64,000 nucleotides of DNA from Fulvimarina uroteuthidis (GTDB lineage: Bacteria; Pseudomonadota; Alphaproteobacteria; Rhizobiales; Rhizobiaceae), in contig NZ_JAXLPB010000003.1 of assembly GCF_034321785.1 (NCBI RefSeq), positions 482,173 through 546,172 on the forward strand. The letters are read 5' to 3'. Shown piece after piece: positions 46,398-54,548 of the stretch (positions are counted from its first letter, which is position 1; the number at the start of each line of letters is the position of its first letter). Both the position numbers and the translations under genes were made by a program. Below the pieces are notes generated by a model. The model saw only the letters and a list, made by a program, of their open reading frames with translations. It was not told the origin of the DNA and made no database searches.

Positions 46398-47014
46398 TGC
46401 CGAAGCTCTCCGTCGCGCCCCTTGTCCATGCGAATGCCGAGATCGAGGATTGCGATCTCGGCCGCTTCACCGAAGTCGCCGAACGCTGCCGCATCGCCGA
46501 GAGCCGCCTCGGCGACTATTCCTACATGATGCGCGATTGCGAAGCCTGGCGAGCCGAGATCGGAAAATTCGTCAACATCGCCGCCGCCGTGCGGATCAAC
46601 GCGACAAACCATCCGGTCTCGCGGGCGACGCAGCATCACTTCACCTATCGCGCCGGCGATTATTTCGACGGCGAGACCGACGAGCGGGAATTCTTCGACT
46701 GGCGGCGGGAGCATGCCGTCACCATCGGCCACGACGTCTGGATCGGACATGGGGCCACCATCTTGCCGGGGGTCGCCATCGGCAACGGGGCGGTCGTGGG
46801 CGCGGGCGCCGTCGTCACGAAAGACGTCGAGGCCTACACGATCGTGGGAGGCGTCCCGGCCGTCATGATCCGCCGCCGGTTCGATCCCGAACTGTCCCGG
46901 CGAATGGACGAACTGGCGTGGTGGGACTGGCCGCACGAAACACTGCGGGCCACCCTTGCCGACTTTCGCAGCCTCGATGCGAAAGGCTTCGTCGACAAGC
47001 ATCTTGGACGCTGA
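46397..47014 (+). CDS. Hexapeptide-repeat acyltransferase of phn operons
   Basis: 205 residues with a left-handed beta-helix: repeated I/V-G-x-x-x hexads such as GHDVWIGHGATILPGVAIGN and GAVVGAGAVVTKDV, and the catalytic-type His in NATNHPVSRATQHHF. It belongs to the DapH/GlmU/xenobiotic acetyltransferase superfamily, in the branch found in phosphonate operons. It may acetylate an aminoalkylphosphonate, a role that PhnO (a GNAT enzyme) has in E. coli; this is inference. Last gene of the first transcription block, followed by a 146-bp gap. Confidence 0.87.
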   Translation: MPKLSVAPLVHANAEIEDCDLGRFTEVAERCRIAESRLGDYSYMMRDCEAWRAEIGKFVNIAAAVRINATNHPVSRATQHHFTYRAGDYFDGETDEREFFDWRREHAVTIGHDVWIGHGATILPGVAIGNGAVVGAGAVVTKDVEAYTIVGGVPAVMIRRRFDPELSRRMDELAWWDWPHETLRATLADFRSLDAKGFVDKHLGR

Positions 47015-47084
47015 CCGCGCTCTCGGCCCTGTTCGAAAGAGCCCGCCGGCCCTGCATCGTCGCCGTCATCGAACCTTCGCAGGA

Positions 47085-47100
47085 CTGTCATCCGTGTCAC
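47085..47100 (+). promoter_or_regulatory. Pho-box-like sequence upstream of phnC
   Basis: CTGTCAT (47085-47091) is followed by TGTCAC (47095-47100), 60 bp before phnC. PhoB sites are direct repeats of CTGTCAT spaced 11 bp; here the spacing is about 2 bp short, so the match is partial. Confidence 0.3.
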
Positions 47101-47160
47101 ACCGATGGTGGTTAATGGTCTGCGGGAGGGCGCTTTGGGCCGGCTCTTGAGGGACGCTTC

Positions 47161-48024
47161 ATGTACGCGATCGAAGTCGAGAAACTCTCCAAACATTTCG
47201 GGAAGACGTGCGCCCTGTCCGAAGTCGATCTCTCGATCGCAAGGGGCGAGATGGTCGCTTTGATCGGCGCGTCCGGCTCGGGAAAATCCACATTGATGCG
47301 CCATATCGCCGGGATCGAGCGGGGCGATACCTCGAAATCGGAAATTCGCATCTTCGGCGATCTGCTGCAGAAGGAGGGCCGCCTCGCCGCCGGCGCGCGG
47401 GGGCTGCGGGGCAAGACCGGCGTCATCTTCCAGCAGTTCAACCTCGTCAATCGCCTTCCGGTCATCAAGAATGTGCTCGTGGGTGCGCTTGGCCGCGTGG
47501 CGGGCTGGCGTGGAACGTTGGGTCTGTTCCCCAAAAACGAGAAGATCCTTGCCATCAAGGCCCTCAAGCGGGTCGGCATCCGCGATATCGCCTGGCAGCG
47601 CGCCTCGACCCTGTCGGGTGGTCAGCAGCAGCGCGCAGCGATCGCCCGGGTGCTTCTGCAGCGATCGGACATCCTGCTTGCGGACGAGCCGATCGCCTCG
47701 CTCGATCCGGCCTCCGCGCGCCGCGTGATGGACGTCATGGCCGACATCAACAAGCGGGACGCGATGACCATTCTCGTCTCGCTGCACCAGGTCGAATATG
47801 CGCGCGTCTACTGCGAGCGCACGATCGCGATGCGTGACGGAAGGGTCGTCTATGACGGCCCGTCCAAAGCCTTGTCCAACGAATTCCTGACCGAGCTCTA
47901 CGGCTCGGCTTCGGAAGAGCTTGTTCTGCCCGGAGAACTCGCGGTCGAGAGCAAGCCGCGTCCCGAGAGCAGTCCACACCGCGAGACGTCCGATAAGACG
48001 CGCAAAGAGCTCGTGCCGGCCTGA
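47161..48024 (+). CDS. phnC: Phosphonate ABC transporter ATPase PhnC
   Basis: 287 residues. Walker A GASGSGKS, VIFQQFNLVNRLPVIKNVL (typical PhnC Q-loop), signature LSGGQQQR, Walker B ILLADEP. A C-terminal tail of about 35 residues is charged and probably disordered. It energises uptake of phosphonates and phosphite through PhnE with PhnD. ATG at 47161, GAGGGACGC upstream. Typical members are 250-280 residues. Confidence 0.95.
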   Translation: MYAIEVEKLSKHFGKTCALSEVDLSIARGEMVALIGASGSGKSTLMRHIAGIERGDTSKSEIRIFGDLLQKEGRLAAGARGLRGKTGVIFQQFNLVNRLPVIKNVLVGALGRVAGWRGTLGLFPKNEKILAIKALKRVGIRDIAWQRASTLSGGQQQRAAIARVLLQRSDILLADEPIASLDPASARRVMDVMADINKRDAMTILVSLHQVEYARVYCERTIAMRDGRVVYDGPSKALSNEFLTELYGSASEELVLPGELAVESKPRPESSPHRETSDKTRKELVPA

Positions 48025-48078
48025 ATCCCCGCGAGCGTGACCAGGACGAACAATCGAAACAACAAGGAACGACGATCC

Positions 48079-49095
48079 ATGAACGCCATCTTCAAGACCT
48101 TGGCCGCGAGTGCTTTTGCGATCACCCTGACCGGCACGGCCTCGGCTCAGGACAGTCAGCCGACGGAGATTAATTTCGGCATCATCTCCACCGAGAGCCA
48201 GCAGAACCTGCGCCCGAAGTGGGAGCCGTTCCTCGAGGATATGGAAGAGCAGACGGGCCTTACCGTGAACCCGTTCTTCGCAACCGACTATGCCGGTGTC
48301 ATCGAAGGCATGCGTTTCGGCAAGGTCGACGTCGCCTGGTACGGCAACAAATCGGCCATGGAAGCCGTCGATCGCGCCGGCGGGGAAGTCTTCGCCCAGA
48401 CGGTCGATGTGTCGGGAAATCCAGGCTATTGGGGGCTTATCCTCGCGCCCGCCGATTCGGAGCTCAACTCGCTCGACGATCTTCTCGAATGCGACAAGTC
48501 CCTCGATTTCGGCATCGGTGATCCGAACTCGACCTCCGGCTTTCTGGTCCCGATGACCTTCGTCTTCGCCCAGAACGGCGTCGACCCGAAGGAATGCTTC
48601 GCGACGGTGCGCAACGCCAACCACGAAACCAACGCCATGGCCGTCGCCAATGGCCAGGTCGACGCGGCTGCCAACAACACCGAGAGCCTCAGTCTGATCG
48701 AGCAGAACGATCCGGAGGCCTTCAAGAAGATCAAGGTGATCTGGAAATCCCCGCTGATCCCGTCCGATCCGCTCGTCGTTCGCGGCGACCTTCCGGAAGA
48801 GACCAAGGCGAAGATTTCCGACTTCATCCTCTCCTATGGCACGCCAGAATCAAAGGGCGACGCCGCTTCGGAAAAGGAGATCCTGGCCGGTCTCGAATGG
48901 GCGCCGTTCCGCAAGTCGTCGAACGATCAGCTGCTGCCGATCCGCGTCATGGAGATTTCCAAGACGATCGCGCAGATCGAGGGCGACACGACGCTGAGCG
49001 ACGAAGAGAAAGCCGCCAAGATCGAAGACCTGGAAGCCCAGAAAAAGGAATATCAGGCGCAGATCGATGCCAACGCCAAGGCTTCGGGCGCTTGA
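48079..49095 (+). CDS. phnD: Phosphonate-binding periplasmic protein PhnD
   Basis: 338 residues with a Sec signal peptide (LAASAFAITLTGTASAQ). Motifs of PhnD: NFGIISTESQQNLRPKWEPF, FATDYAGVIEGMRFGKVDVA then WYGNKSAMEA, and GDPNSTSGFLVP in the ligand-binding cleft. It delivers 2-aminoethylphosphonate and similar compounds to the membrane channel. The tail (about residues 300-338) is a charged helix. ATG at 48079 behind AAGGAACG. Confidence 0.95.
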   Translation: MNAIFKTLAASAFAITLTGTASAQDSQPTEINFGIISTESQQNLRPKWEPFLEDMEEQTGLTVNPFFATDYAGVIEGMRFGKVDVAWYGNKSAMEAVDRAGGEVFAQTVDVSGNPGYWGLILAPADSELNSLDDLLECDKSLDFGIGDPNSTSGFLVPMTFVFAQNGVDPKECFATVRNANHETNAMAVANGQVDAAANNTESLSLIEQNDPEAFKKIKVIWKSPLIPSDPLVVRGDLPEETKAKISDFILSYGTPESKGDAASEKEILAGLEWAPFRKSSNDQLLPIRVMEISKTIAQIEGDTTLSDEEKAAKIEDLEAQKKEYQAQIDANAKASGA

Positions 49096-49136
49096 ACCTT
49101 TCGGGCCAGCTGACGATCCAATAGCCGACTTGAAGA

Positions 49137-49164
49137 GCGGTCCTTCTCCGGAAGGGCCGCTTTT
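49137..49164 (+). terminator. Hairpin with TCCG tetraloop between phnD and phnE
   Basis: A 10-bp stem GCGGTCCTTC / GAAGGGCCGC (one G-T pair) closed by a stable C(TCCG)G tetraloop and followed by TTTT. It is 41 nt after the phnD stop. It likely acts as a partial terminator, giving more phnD than phnE mRNA. Confidence 0.7.
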
Positions 49165-49315
49165 CGGGCCACCGGCCGGAGAGCGAAAAGGCGTTCACGG
49201 CTCTCCCAATGCGCCATCTGCGAGCCGATGAACCGGCACCCAGGCCCGAATTTCGGCCGACCACCGGTCCCGCTGGCCAGGGAAGCGGCCGAACCAAGGA
49301 TCGGCATCCGCCGCA

Positions 49316-49326
49316 CCCCCCCCCCC
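49316..49326 (+). repeat. Eleven-C homopolymer and short repeats upstream of phnE
   Basis: An uninterrupted run of 11 C lies 46 nt before the phnE ATG. It is followed by near-repeats of the kind GCCCATGACCC (49343-49353 and 49356-49366). The tract is outside the coding region, so length change could alter the leader or a promoter, not the frame. Confidence 0.6.
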
Positions 49327-49372
49327 TATCACACTCCCGCGAGCCCATGACCCAAGCCCATGACCCGAGCCG

Positions 49373-50197
49373 ATGACCATAGACACTGCCCCGCGTGACG
49401 GAAGCGAACATACGATCGATGTCAATAAAGGTCGCGACTGGTCGCGGACTTACTGGAACATCGGGCTCGGCCTCGCACTTCTCGGCCTTCTGATCCTGAG
49501 CTGGGCTCCGGCCGAAATGGGCCGCTGGACGTACCTGTTCACCGATGCCGGAAACATGGTCGAGTATGCCGCCGGCTTCACCGATCCGAATTTCTCCCAA
49601 TGGCAGTACTATCTGCGCGAGATGGTGGTGACGCTCCAGATCGCGTTGTGGGGAACCGTTCTATCGCTGATCGTCTCGATTCCCTTCGGCATCCTGTGCG
49701 CGCGCAACATGGTGCCGTGGTGGATCCTTCAGCCGACGCGCCGGTTGATGGACTTCTTCCGCGCCATCCATGAACTCGTCTGGGCCGTTCTCTTCGTGGT
49801 CGCGGTCGGCCTCGGGCCGTTTGCGGGCGTGATGGCGCTCTTCCTCCACAACACCGGCATCATGGCAAAGCTCTTCTCCGAAGCGGTGGAATCGATCGAT
49901 CCGCGCCCGGTCGAAGGCATCCGCGCCACCGGCGCATCCCGAATTCAAGAGGTGGTCTACGGCGTCATCCCGCAGGTGCTTCCGCTCTGGGTCTCCTATT
50001 TCCTCTATCGGTTCGAGACCAATGTGCGCTCGGCGACGATCCTCGGCGTGATCGGTGCCGGCGGGATCGGCCAGATCCTTTTCGAGTCCATCCGAGGATT
50101 CTACTATGCCGAATCAGCAGCAATCCTGATCATCATCGTGGTCTGCGTCGTTCTCACCGATCTCCTGTCCCAACAGCTGCGGAAATTCGTGACGTGA
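49373..50197 (+). CDS. phnE: Phosphonate ABC transporter permease PhnE
   Basis: 274 residues with about six membrane spans. The N-terminal span is WNIGLGLALLGLLILSW; the transport domain runs about residues 80-270 with the coupling loop EAVESIDPRPVEGIRATGAS and the PhnE motif FETNVRSATILGVIGAGGIG. Many Hyphomicrobiales carry two phnE genes in tandem; only one is here, implying a homodimeric channel. The gene is 277 bp after phnD, past a terminator-like hairpin. Confidence 0.94.
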   Translation: MTIDTAPRDGSEHTIDVNKGRDWSRTYWNIGLGLALLGLLILSWAPAEMGRWTYLFTDAGNMVEYAAGFTDPNFSQWQYYLREMVVTLQIALWGTVLSLIVSIPFGILCARNMVPWWILQPTRRLMDFFRAIHELVWAVLFVVAVGLGPFAGVMALFLHNTGIMAKLFSEAVESIDPRPVEGIRATGASRIQEVVYGVIPQVLPLWVSYFLYRFETNVRSATILGVIGAGGIGQILFESIRGFYYAESAAILIIIVVCVVLTDLLSQQLRKFVT

Positions 50198-50246
50198 CGG
50201 GCTTTCGACGAGACGGAGATCGCGGTTTGATCCGATTGGCGACGTG

Positions 50247-50930
50247 ATGCGGCTTGCCCTCTATTATACGCCCGAAGCGGACGATCCGTTCGCCAAGGCC
50301 GGTGCCGATTGGCTCGGGCGCAATGCCTATACGGGCGAAACCTGGCCTTCGGCGATCGCTGACGTCCATTTGAGTTCGGCGCGCCGCTACGGGTTTCACG
50401 CGACGATCCGGGCACCCTTCGGGCCGGTTCCAGGCTGCGATCCGGCAGAGCTCGAGGCAGTCCTATCGAACTTCTGCCGCGCCCAGAGCCCTGTGGTGAT
50501 CGACCGGCTGATGCTTGCGCGGCTCGGGCGCTTCCTTGCCCTCGTGCCGCAGAAACAGCCGGATCACTTGCGCGATTTGCAGCTCGGCGTCCTCCGGACT
50601 TTCGAACGGTTTCGCAGACCCCTGAACCCGGACGAGGTCGCCCGCCGCAATCCTGCCGGTTTGACGGAGCGCCAGCGCCATTATCTCGACGCGTGGGGCT
50701 ACCCCTTCGTTCTGGAGGATTTCCAATTCCACATGACGCTGACCGACGCGCTCGAGGTCTCTGAGATCGATCGGATCGAACCCTTGGCGAAGGAGCATTT
50801 CGCAGACTTCATAGGGGCGCCGCTTCTAATCGACCGGCTCGCGCTGTTTCAGGAATCCGAACCCGGTGCGCCCTTCATCGTCCGGTCGTCACACCGCTTC
50901 GGCGGCAGCTCAACTGAAAAGATCGCATGA
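50247..50930 (+). CDS. Phosphonate-locus 2H phosphoesterase (DUF1045)
   Basis: 227 residues. Two histidine motifs of the 2H phosphoesterase superfamily: FHATI near residue 48 and FHMTLT near residue 170. Members of this group occur in phn operons that lack phnP, and are proposed to open the ribose 1,2-cyclic phosphate 5-phosphate made by C-P lyase. That fits here, as no phnP is present. ATG at 50247, immediately after a GTG at 50244. Overlaps phnM by 4 bp. Confidence 0.88.
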   Translation: MRLALYYTPEADDPFAKAGADWLGRNAYTGETWPSAIADVHLSSARRYGFHATIRAPFGPVPGCDPAELEAVLSNFCRAQSPVVIDRLMLARLGRFLALVPQKQPDHLRDLQLGVLRTFERFRRPLNPDEVARRNPAGLTERQRHYLDAWGYPFVLEDFQFHMTLTDALEVSEIDRIEPLAKEHFADFIGAPLLIDRLALFQESEPGAPFIVRSSHRFGGSSTEKIA

Positions 50931-52063
50931 CGCACGAAACAATCTTCACCAACGCTCGTATCGTTCTTTCCGACGAGATCGTAGACGGCCACCTGGTGCT
51001 TCGCGATGGGCGGATCGCCGAGATCGGCTCCGGGCGGACCGGTGGCGAGGACATGGGCGGCGATCTCATGATCCCGGGCCTCGTCGAACTCCATACCGAC
51101 CACATCGAGGGACATTATATTCCGCGCCCCCGCGTCTTCTGGAACAAGCTCGCGGCGATCCAGGCCCATGATGCGCAAATCGCCGCGTCCGGGATCACGA
51201 CGGTGTTCGATGCCATTCGCGTCGGCACCGACGAGGATGAGACGATCACGGTCGACGACATGGTCGAAATGGGCAGGCTCATCGGTGAGGCGGTCGATAC
51301 AGGGCGGACGCGCTCCGACCACTTCATCCACGTGCGCTGCGAAGTCTCCGCCGCCGATGCCGTCGATGGTTTCGGGCGCTTGGCCGACAATCCGCGGGTC
51401 AAGCTCGTCTCCCTCATGGATCACGCGCCCGGCCAGCGCCAGTTCACCGATCTCGATGCCTATCGGGTCTTCTACCAGCGAAAGAAGAACCTGACCGATG
51501 AGGAATTCGAGGCGTTCAGCGCGAAGCGCATGGCCGATTCGGCAAAACACGCCGACACGAGCCGCAAGACGATCGCATCCGCGGCTCGCGAGCGAAACAT
51601 CACGCTCGCCTCCCACGACGATGCGACCGCGGCCCATGTCGGCGAGGCCTTATCCTACGGCACCGTGATCGCCGAATTCCCGACGACCATCGAGGCCGCG
51701 AAAGCATCGAAGGCGGCCGGCCTTTCGGTTCTGATGGGTGCGCCCAATGTGATGCGGGGCGGCTCTCATTCCGGCAATATCGCTGCGCTCGACCTCATCG
51801 AGAACGACCAACTCGACATCCTGTCGTCGGACTATGTCCCGTTTTCGCTGCTTCAGGCCGCCTTCATGCTGGCGGGGGAAAAGGTCCTTTCCCTGCCCAA
51901 GGCGATAAGGCTGGTCACAAGCGCACCGGCGACGGCGGTCGGTCTGGCCGATCGCGGTGAGATCGCGATCGGAAAACGCGCCGATCTCGTTCGCATCGAC
52001 AAGGGGGCCGACGGTCCGCCGATCGTGCGTGCGGTCTATCGTGAGGGTCGACGTGTCGCCTGA
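50927..52063 (+). CDS. phnM: Ribose 1-methylphosphonate 5-triphosphate diphosphatase PhnM
   Basis: 378-residue amidohydrolase-fold enzyme that removes pyrophosphate from the ribose-phosphonate triphosphate before PhnJ acts. Metal motif GLVELHTDHIEGHY, then SLMDHAPGQRQF and ASHDDAT near residue 225; substrate segment GAPNVMRGGSHSGN; SSDYVPFSLL near the C terminus. Length is normal. ATGA overlap with the upstream gene. Confidence 0.96.
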   Translation: MTHETIFTNARIVLSDEIVDGHLVLRDGRIAEIGSGRTGGEDMGGDLMIPGLVELHTDHIEGHYIPRPRVFWNKLAAIQAHDAQIAASGITTVFDAIRVGTDEDETITVDDMVEMGRLIGEAVDTGRTRSDHFIHVRCEVSAADAVDGFGRLADNPRVKLVSLMDHAPGQRQFTDLDAYRVFYQRKKNLTDEEFEAFSAKRMADSAKHADTSRKTIASAARERNITLASHDDATAAHVGEALSYGTVIAEFPTTIEAAKASKAAGLSVLMGAPNVMRGGSHSGNIAALDLIENDQLDILSSDYVPFSLLQAAFMLAGEKVLSLPKAIRLVTSAPATAVGLADRGEIAIGKRADLVRIDKGADGPPIVRAVYREGRRVA

Positions 52064-52637
52064 TACCATGCCAGTCAGCCGGTCCGGCGTCTTCATCGCC
52101 GTCGTCGGACCGAGCGGTGCCGGCAAGGACACGCTGATCCGGCGGGCATGCGAACGCTTCGAAAGCGACAGCCGCTTCGTCTTCGCGCGGCGCGTCGTCA
52201 CGCGGGCAGCCAACGAGGATGCCGAAGATCACGACACGCTCGATCCGCAACGGTTCGAGGCGTGGGAAGCAGCCGGTCGCTTCTGCCTCACGTGGCGGGC
52301 GCACGGGCTCGCCTATGGAGTGCCGTCCACCCACCAAGCCGACATGGCGAACGGTGCCTGCGTGATCGCCAACCTCTCCCGGCATTCGATTGCACCGGCT
52401 TTGGCGTCGATGGAACGGGTCGCCGCCATCACCGTGACGGCGCCGCAGGACGTGCTCGTCGAGCGGATCGTCGCGCGAGGCCGCGAGGATCGTCAGTCCG
52501 CAAGCGAACGCGTAGCGCGGCGTGGCCCGGGCGAACTGCCGGATGGGCTTGTCGGGCACTGGACCGTCGACAATTCCGGTGCGGTGGACGTCGCATCGCG
52601 GCGGTTCTGTGCCGTTCTCGAAGAGATCGCGTCGTGA
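52053..52637 (+). CDS. phnN: Ribose 1,5-bisphosphokinase PhnN
   Basis: 194 residues with a guanylate-kinase-like P-loop GPSGAGKD near the N terminus and RRVVTRAANEDAEDHDTL. It phosphorylates ribose 1,5-bisphosphate to PRPP, recycling the sugar released by C-P lyase. A GTG at 52053 with GAGGG 5 nt upstream, overlapping phnM by 11 bp, is chosen; the ATG at 52068 is the alternative. It overlaps the next gene (GTGA). Confidence 0.93.
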   Translation: MSPDTMPVSRSGVFIAVVGPSGAGKDTLIRRACERFESDSRFVFARRVVTRAANEDAEDHDTLDPQRFEAWEAAGRFCLTWRAHGLAYGVPSTHQADMANGACVIANLSRHSIAPALASMERVAAITVTAPQDVLVERIVARGREDRQSASERVARRGPGELPDGLVGHWTVDNSGAVDVASRRFCAVLEEIAS

Positions 52638-53773
52638 CGAAAGAGATCTACGACATCGCGATCGTCGGCGCAGGGATCGTCGGCCTTGCCCACGCACTGG
52701 CCGGTGCAAGGCGCGGCAAGCGGGTCGTCGTCTTCGATCGGGACGCGCGTGCGAACGGCGCGTCGGTGCGCAATTTCGGCTTCATCACCGTATCCGGCCA
52801 GGAGGCCGGCGATTGCTGGGAGAAGGCGAGACGATCCTGCATGCTCTGGCAGGAGGTCGCCCGCGATGCCGGCATTCCGATACTCCAGTGCGGCATGACG
52901 GTTGCCGCGCGCTACCGGGAAGCCGAGGCGGTGATCGACGCCTTCCTTGCAAGCGATATGGGCGCAGAATGCCGAAAGCTCTCGCGGGACGCAGCGCGCG
53001 ACTACGTCCCGGCGCTGAACGGCGACGTTCGCTGCGCCCTCTACAGTCCCCACGAGATCCGCGTCGAATCGGGGACGGCGATCGCATCGATCGCGGCTTT
53101 TCTGACGGCACGACACGGCGTGACGTTCCGTTTCGCAGAGGCCGTGCGCGTCGTCGAGACCGGTCGGCTCGTGACGTCGAGACGTGTCGTCGAGGCCGAG
53201 GCCATCATCGTTTGTCCCGGCGACGATACATCGACGCTGTTTCCCGACAGGATCGCCGCCTACGGGGTCACCCGGTGCAAGCTCCAGATGATGCGCATCG
53301 AACCGGCGTCTGCGGTCGAGCTCAAGACCGCCGTCATGTCGGATCTCGGACTGGCACGCTATCGCGGCTACGCCGATCTGACCGAAGCGTCCGCGCTCAA
53401 GGCCCGCTTGGATGAGGAGCGCCGCGATGCGCGAAAAAACGGTGTCCACCTCATCGTCACCCAGTCCGCGGACGGCTCGCTCGTCGTCGGCGACAGCCAT
53501 CACTACGCCGCAACGCCGGACCCGTTCGGCAGCACCGCCGTCGACGATCTCATCCTTGCAGAATTCGATCGCATCCTGGACTTGCCGGAGCGGAGGACGA
53601 CCGGAAACTGGATCGGCACATACGCCTCGGCAGAAGGCCGGTGGCGCCTGACCGACACGCCGGAGGAGGGCGTCCGGCTCGTGGTCGTGACCGCCGGCTG
53701 CGGGGCCTCGACGTCATTCGCCATTGGCGAGGAAACCATCGCCGATCTCTACGGCGCGAACGCAGGAGCCTGA
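52634..53773 (+). CDS. FAD-dependent oxidoreductase of phosphonate loci
   Basis: 379 residues of the DAO/glycine-oxidase-like fold. N-terminal FAD site IVGAGIVGLAHALAGARRGK, then NGASVRNFGFITVSGQ, and a C-terminal TAGCGASTSF loop. The family is regularly next to phosphonatase genes and is proposed to oxidise an aminoalkylphosphonate (2-aminoethylphosphonate or an N-methyl or hydroxy relative) to the aldehyde. phnW is missing here while phnX follows by one nucleotide, so this enzyme probably supplies phosphonoacetaldehyde. It begins with GTG overlapping the phnN stop. Confidence 0.88.
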   Translation: MTKEIYDIAIVGAGIVGLAHALAGARRGKRVVVFDRDARANGASVRNFGFITVSGQEAGDCWEKARRSCMLWQEVARDAGIPILQCGMTVAARYREAEAVIDAFLASDMGAECRKLSRDAARDYVPALNGDVRCALYSPHEIRVESGTAIASIAAFLTARHGVTFRFAEAVRVVETGRLVTSRRVVEAEAIIVCPGDDTSTLFPDRIAAYGVTRCKLQMMRIEPASAVELKTAVMSDLGLARYRGYADLTEASALKARLDEERRDARKNGVHLIVTQSADGSLVVGDSHHYAATPDPFGSTAVDDLILAEFDRILDLPERRTTGNWIGTYASAEGRWRLTDTPEEGVRLVVVTAGCGASTSFAIGEETIADLYGANAGA

Positions 53774-53774
53774 C

Positions 53775-54548
53775 ATGCTGGAGATCAAGGCCGTCGTCTT
53801 CGACTGGGCCGGAACCGTCATCGATTTCGGCTCCTTTGCGCCGATGGGGGCGTTCGTCGACACGTTCTCAAGCTTCGGCGTCGACGTTACCATCGCCGAT
53901 GCGCGCAGACCCATGGGCCTGCCGAAACGCGATCACATTGCGCAGATGCTGGCCGAGCCGCACATCGCCGGGCGCTGGGAAGACGCGCACGGGTCAAGGC
54001 CGGGCGAGGATGCCGTGACCCGTGTTTACGAGCGCTTCGTGTCTCGGAACATCGATGTCGTCGCTGACTATTGCGAGCTCGTGCCGGGCGCGGCGGAGAC
54101 GTTCGGCTGGCTCACAAGGCGCGGTATCAAGGTGGGTTCGACCACCGGCTACACCCGGGCCATCATGGAGAAGGTCCTTCCCCGCGCCGCGGAGCAGGGC
54201 TTCACGCCCGAAAACTGCGTTTGCGCCGACGATCTCGCCATCGGCCGGCCGACCCCGATGGGCTTGTACCGCTGTTTCCTCGATCTCGGTGTCTGGCCAG
54301 CCGGTGCTGTCGTCAAGGTCGATGACACGGAACCCGGCATTGCGGAGGGCGCGAACGCTGGCTGCATCACGGTCGGCGTTGCGCTCTCTGGCAATGAGTC
54401 TGGCCTTTCCTACGAAGCGTTCGAAGCGCTCGGCGACGGCGAACGTGCCGCTATTCGCGAGCGTGTCGGGGCAAAGCTTAAGGCCGCCGGTGCTGACCAC
54501 ATCATCGACACGGTTGCAGACCTGCCTACGCTTCTGGAGAGGCTCTGA
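53775..54548 (+). CDS. phnX: Phosphonoacetaldehyde hydrolase (phosphonatase)
   Basis: 257-residue HAD-superfamily enzyme. Nucleophile motif VVFDWAGTVIDFGSFAP; Schiff-base Lys in MGLPKRDHI; third motif VKVDDTEPGIAEG; STTGYTRAIM in the middle. It splits phosphonoacetaldehyde into acetaldehyde and phosphate. Last gene of the locus, behind AGGAGCCTGAC. No phnW or regulator phnR accompanies it. No clear terminator was seen after it. Confidence 0.95.
   Translation: MLEIKAVVFDWAGTVIDFGSFAPMGAFVDTFSSFGVDVTIADARRPMGLPKRDHIAQMLAEPHIAGRWEDAHGSRPGEDAVTRVYERFVSRNIDVVADYCELVPGAAETFGWLTRRGIKVGSTTGYTRAIMEKVLPRAAEQGFTPENCVCADDLAIGRPTPMGLYRCFLDLGVWPAGAVVKVDDTEPGIAEGANAGCITVGVALSGNESGLSYEAFEALGDGERAAIRERVGAKLKAAGADHIIDTVADLPTLLERL

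Noticed and set aside
49343..49366. Repeated GCCCATGACCC units as alternative phnE starts
   Set aside because: The ATG codons inside them (49347 and 49360) are not in the phnE reading frame.
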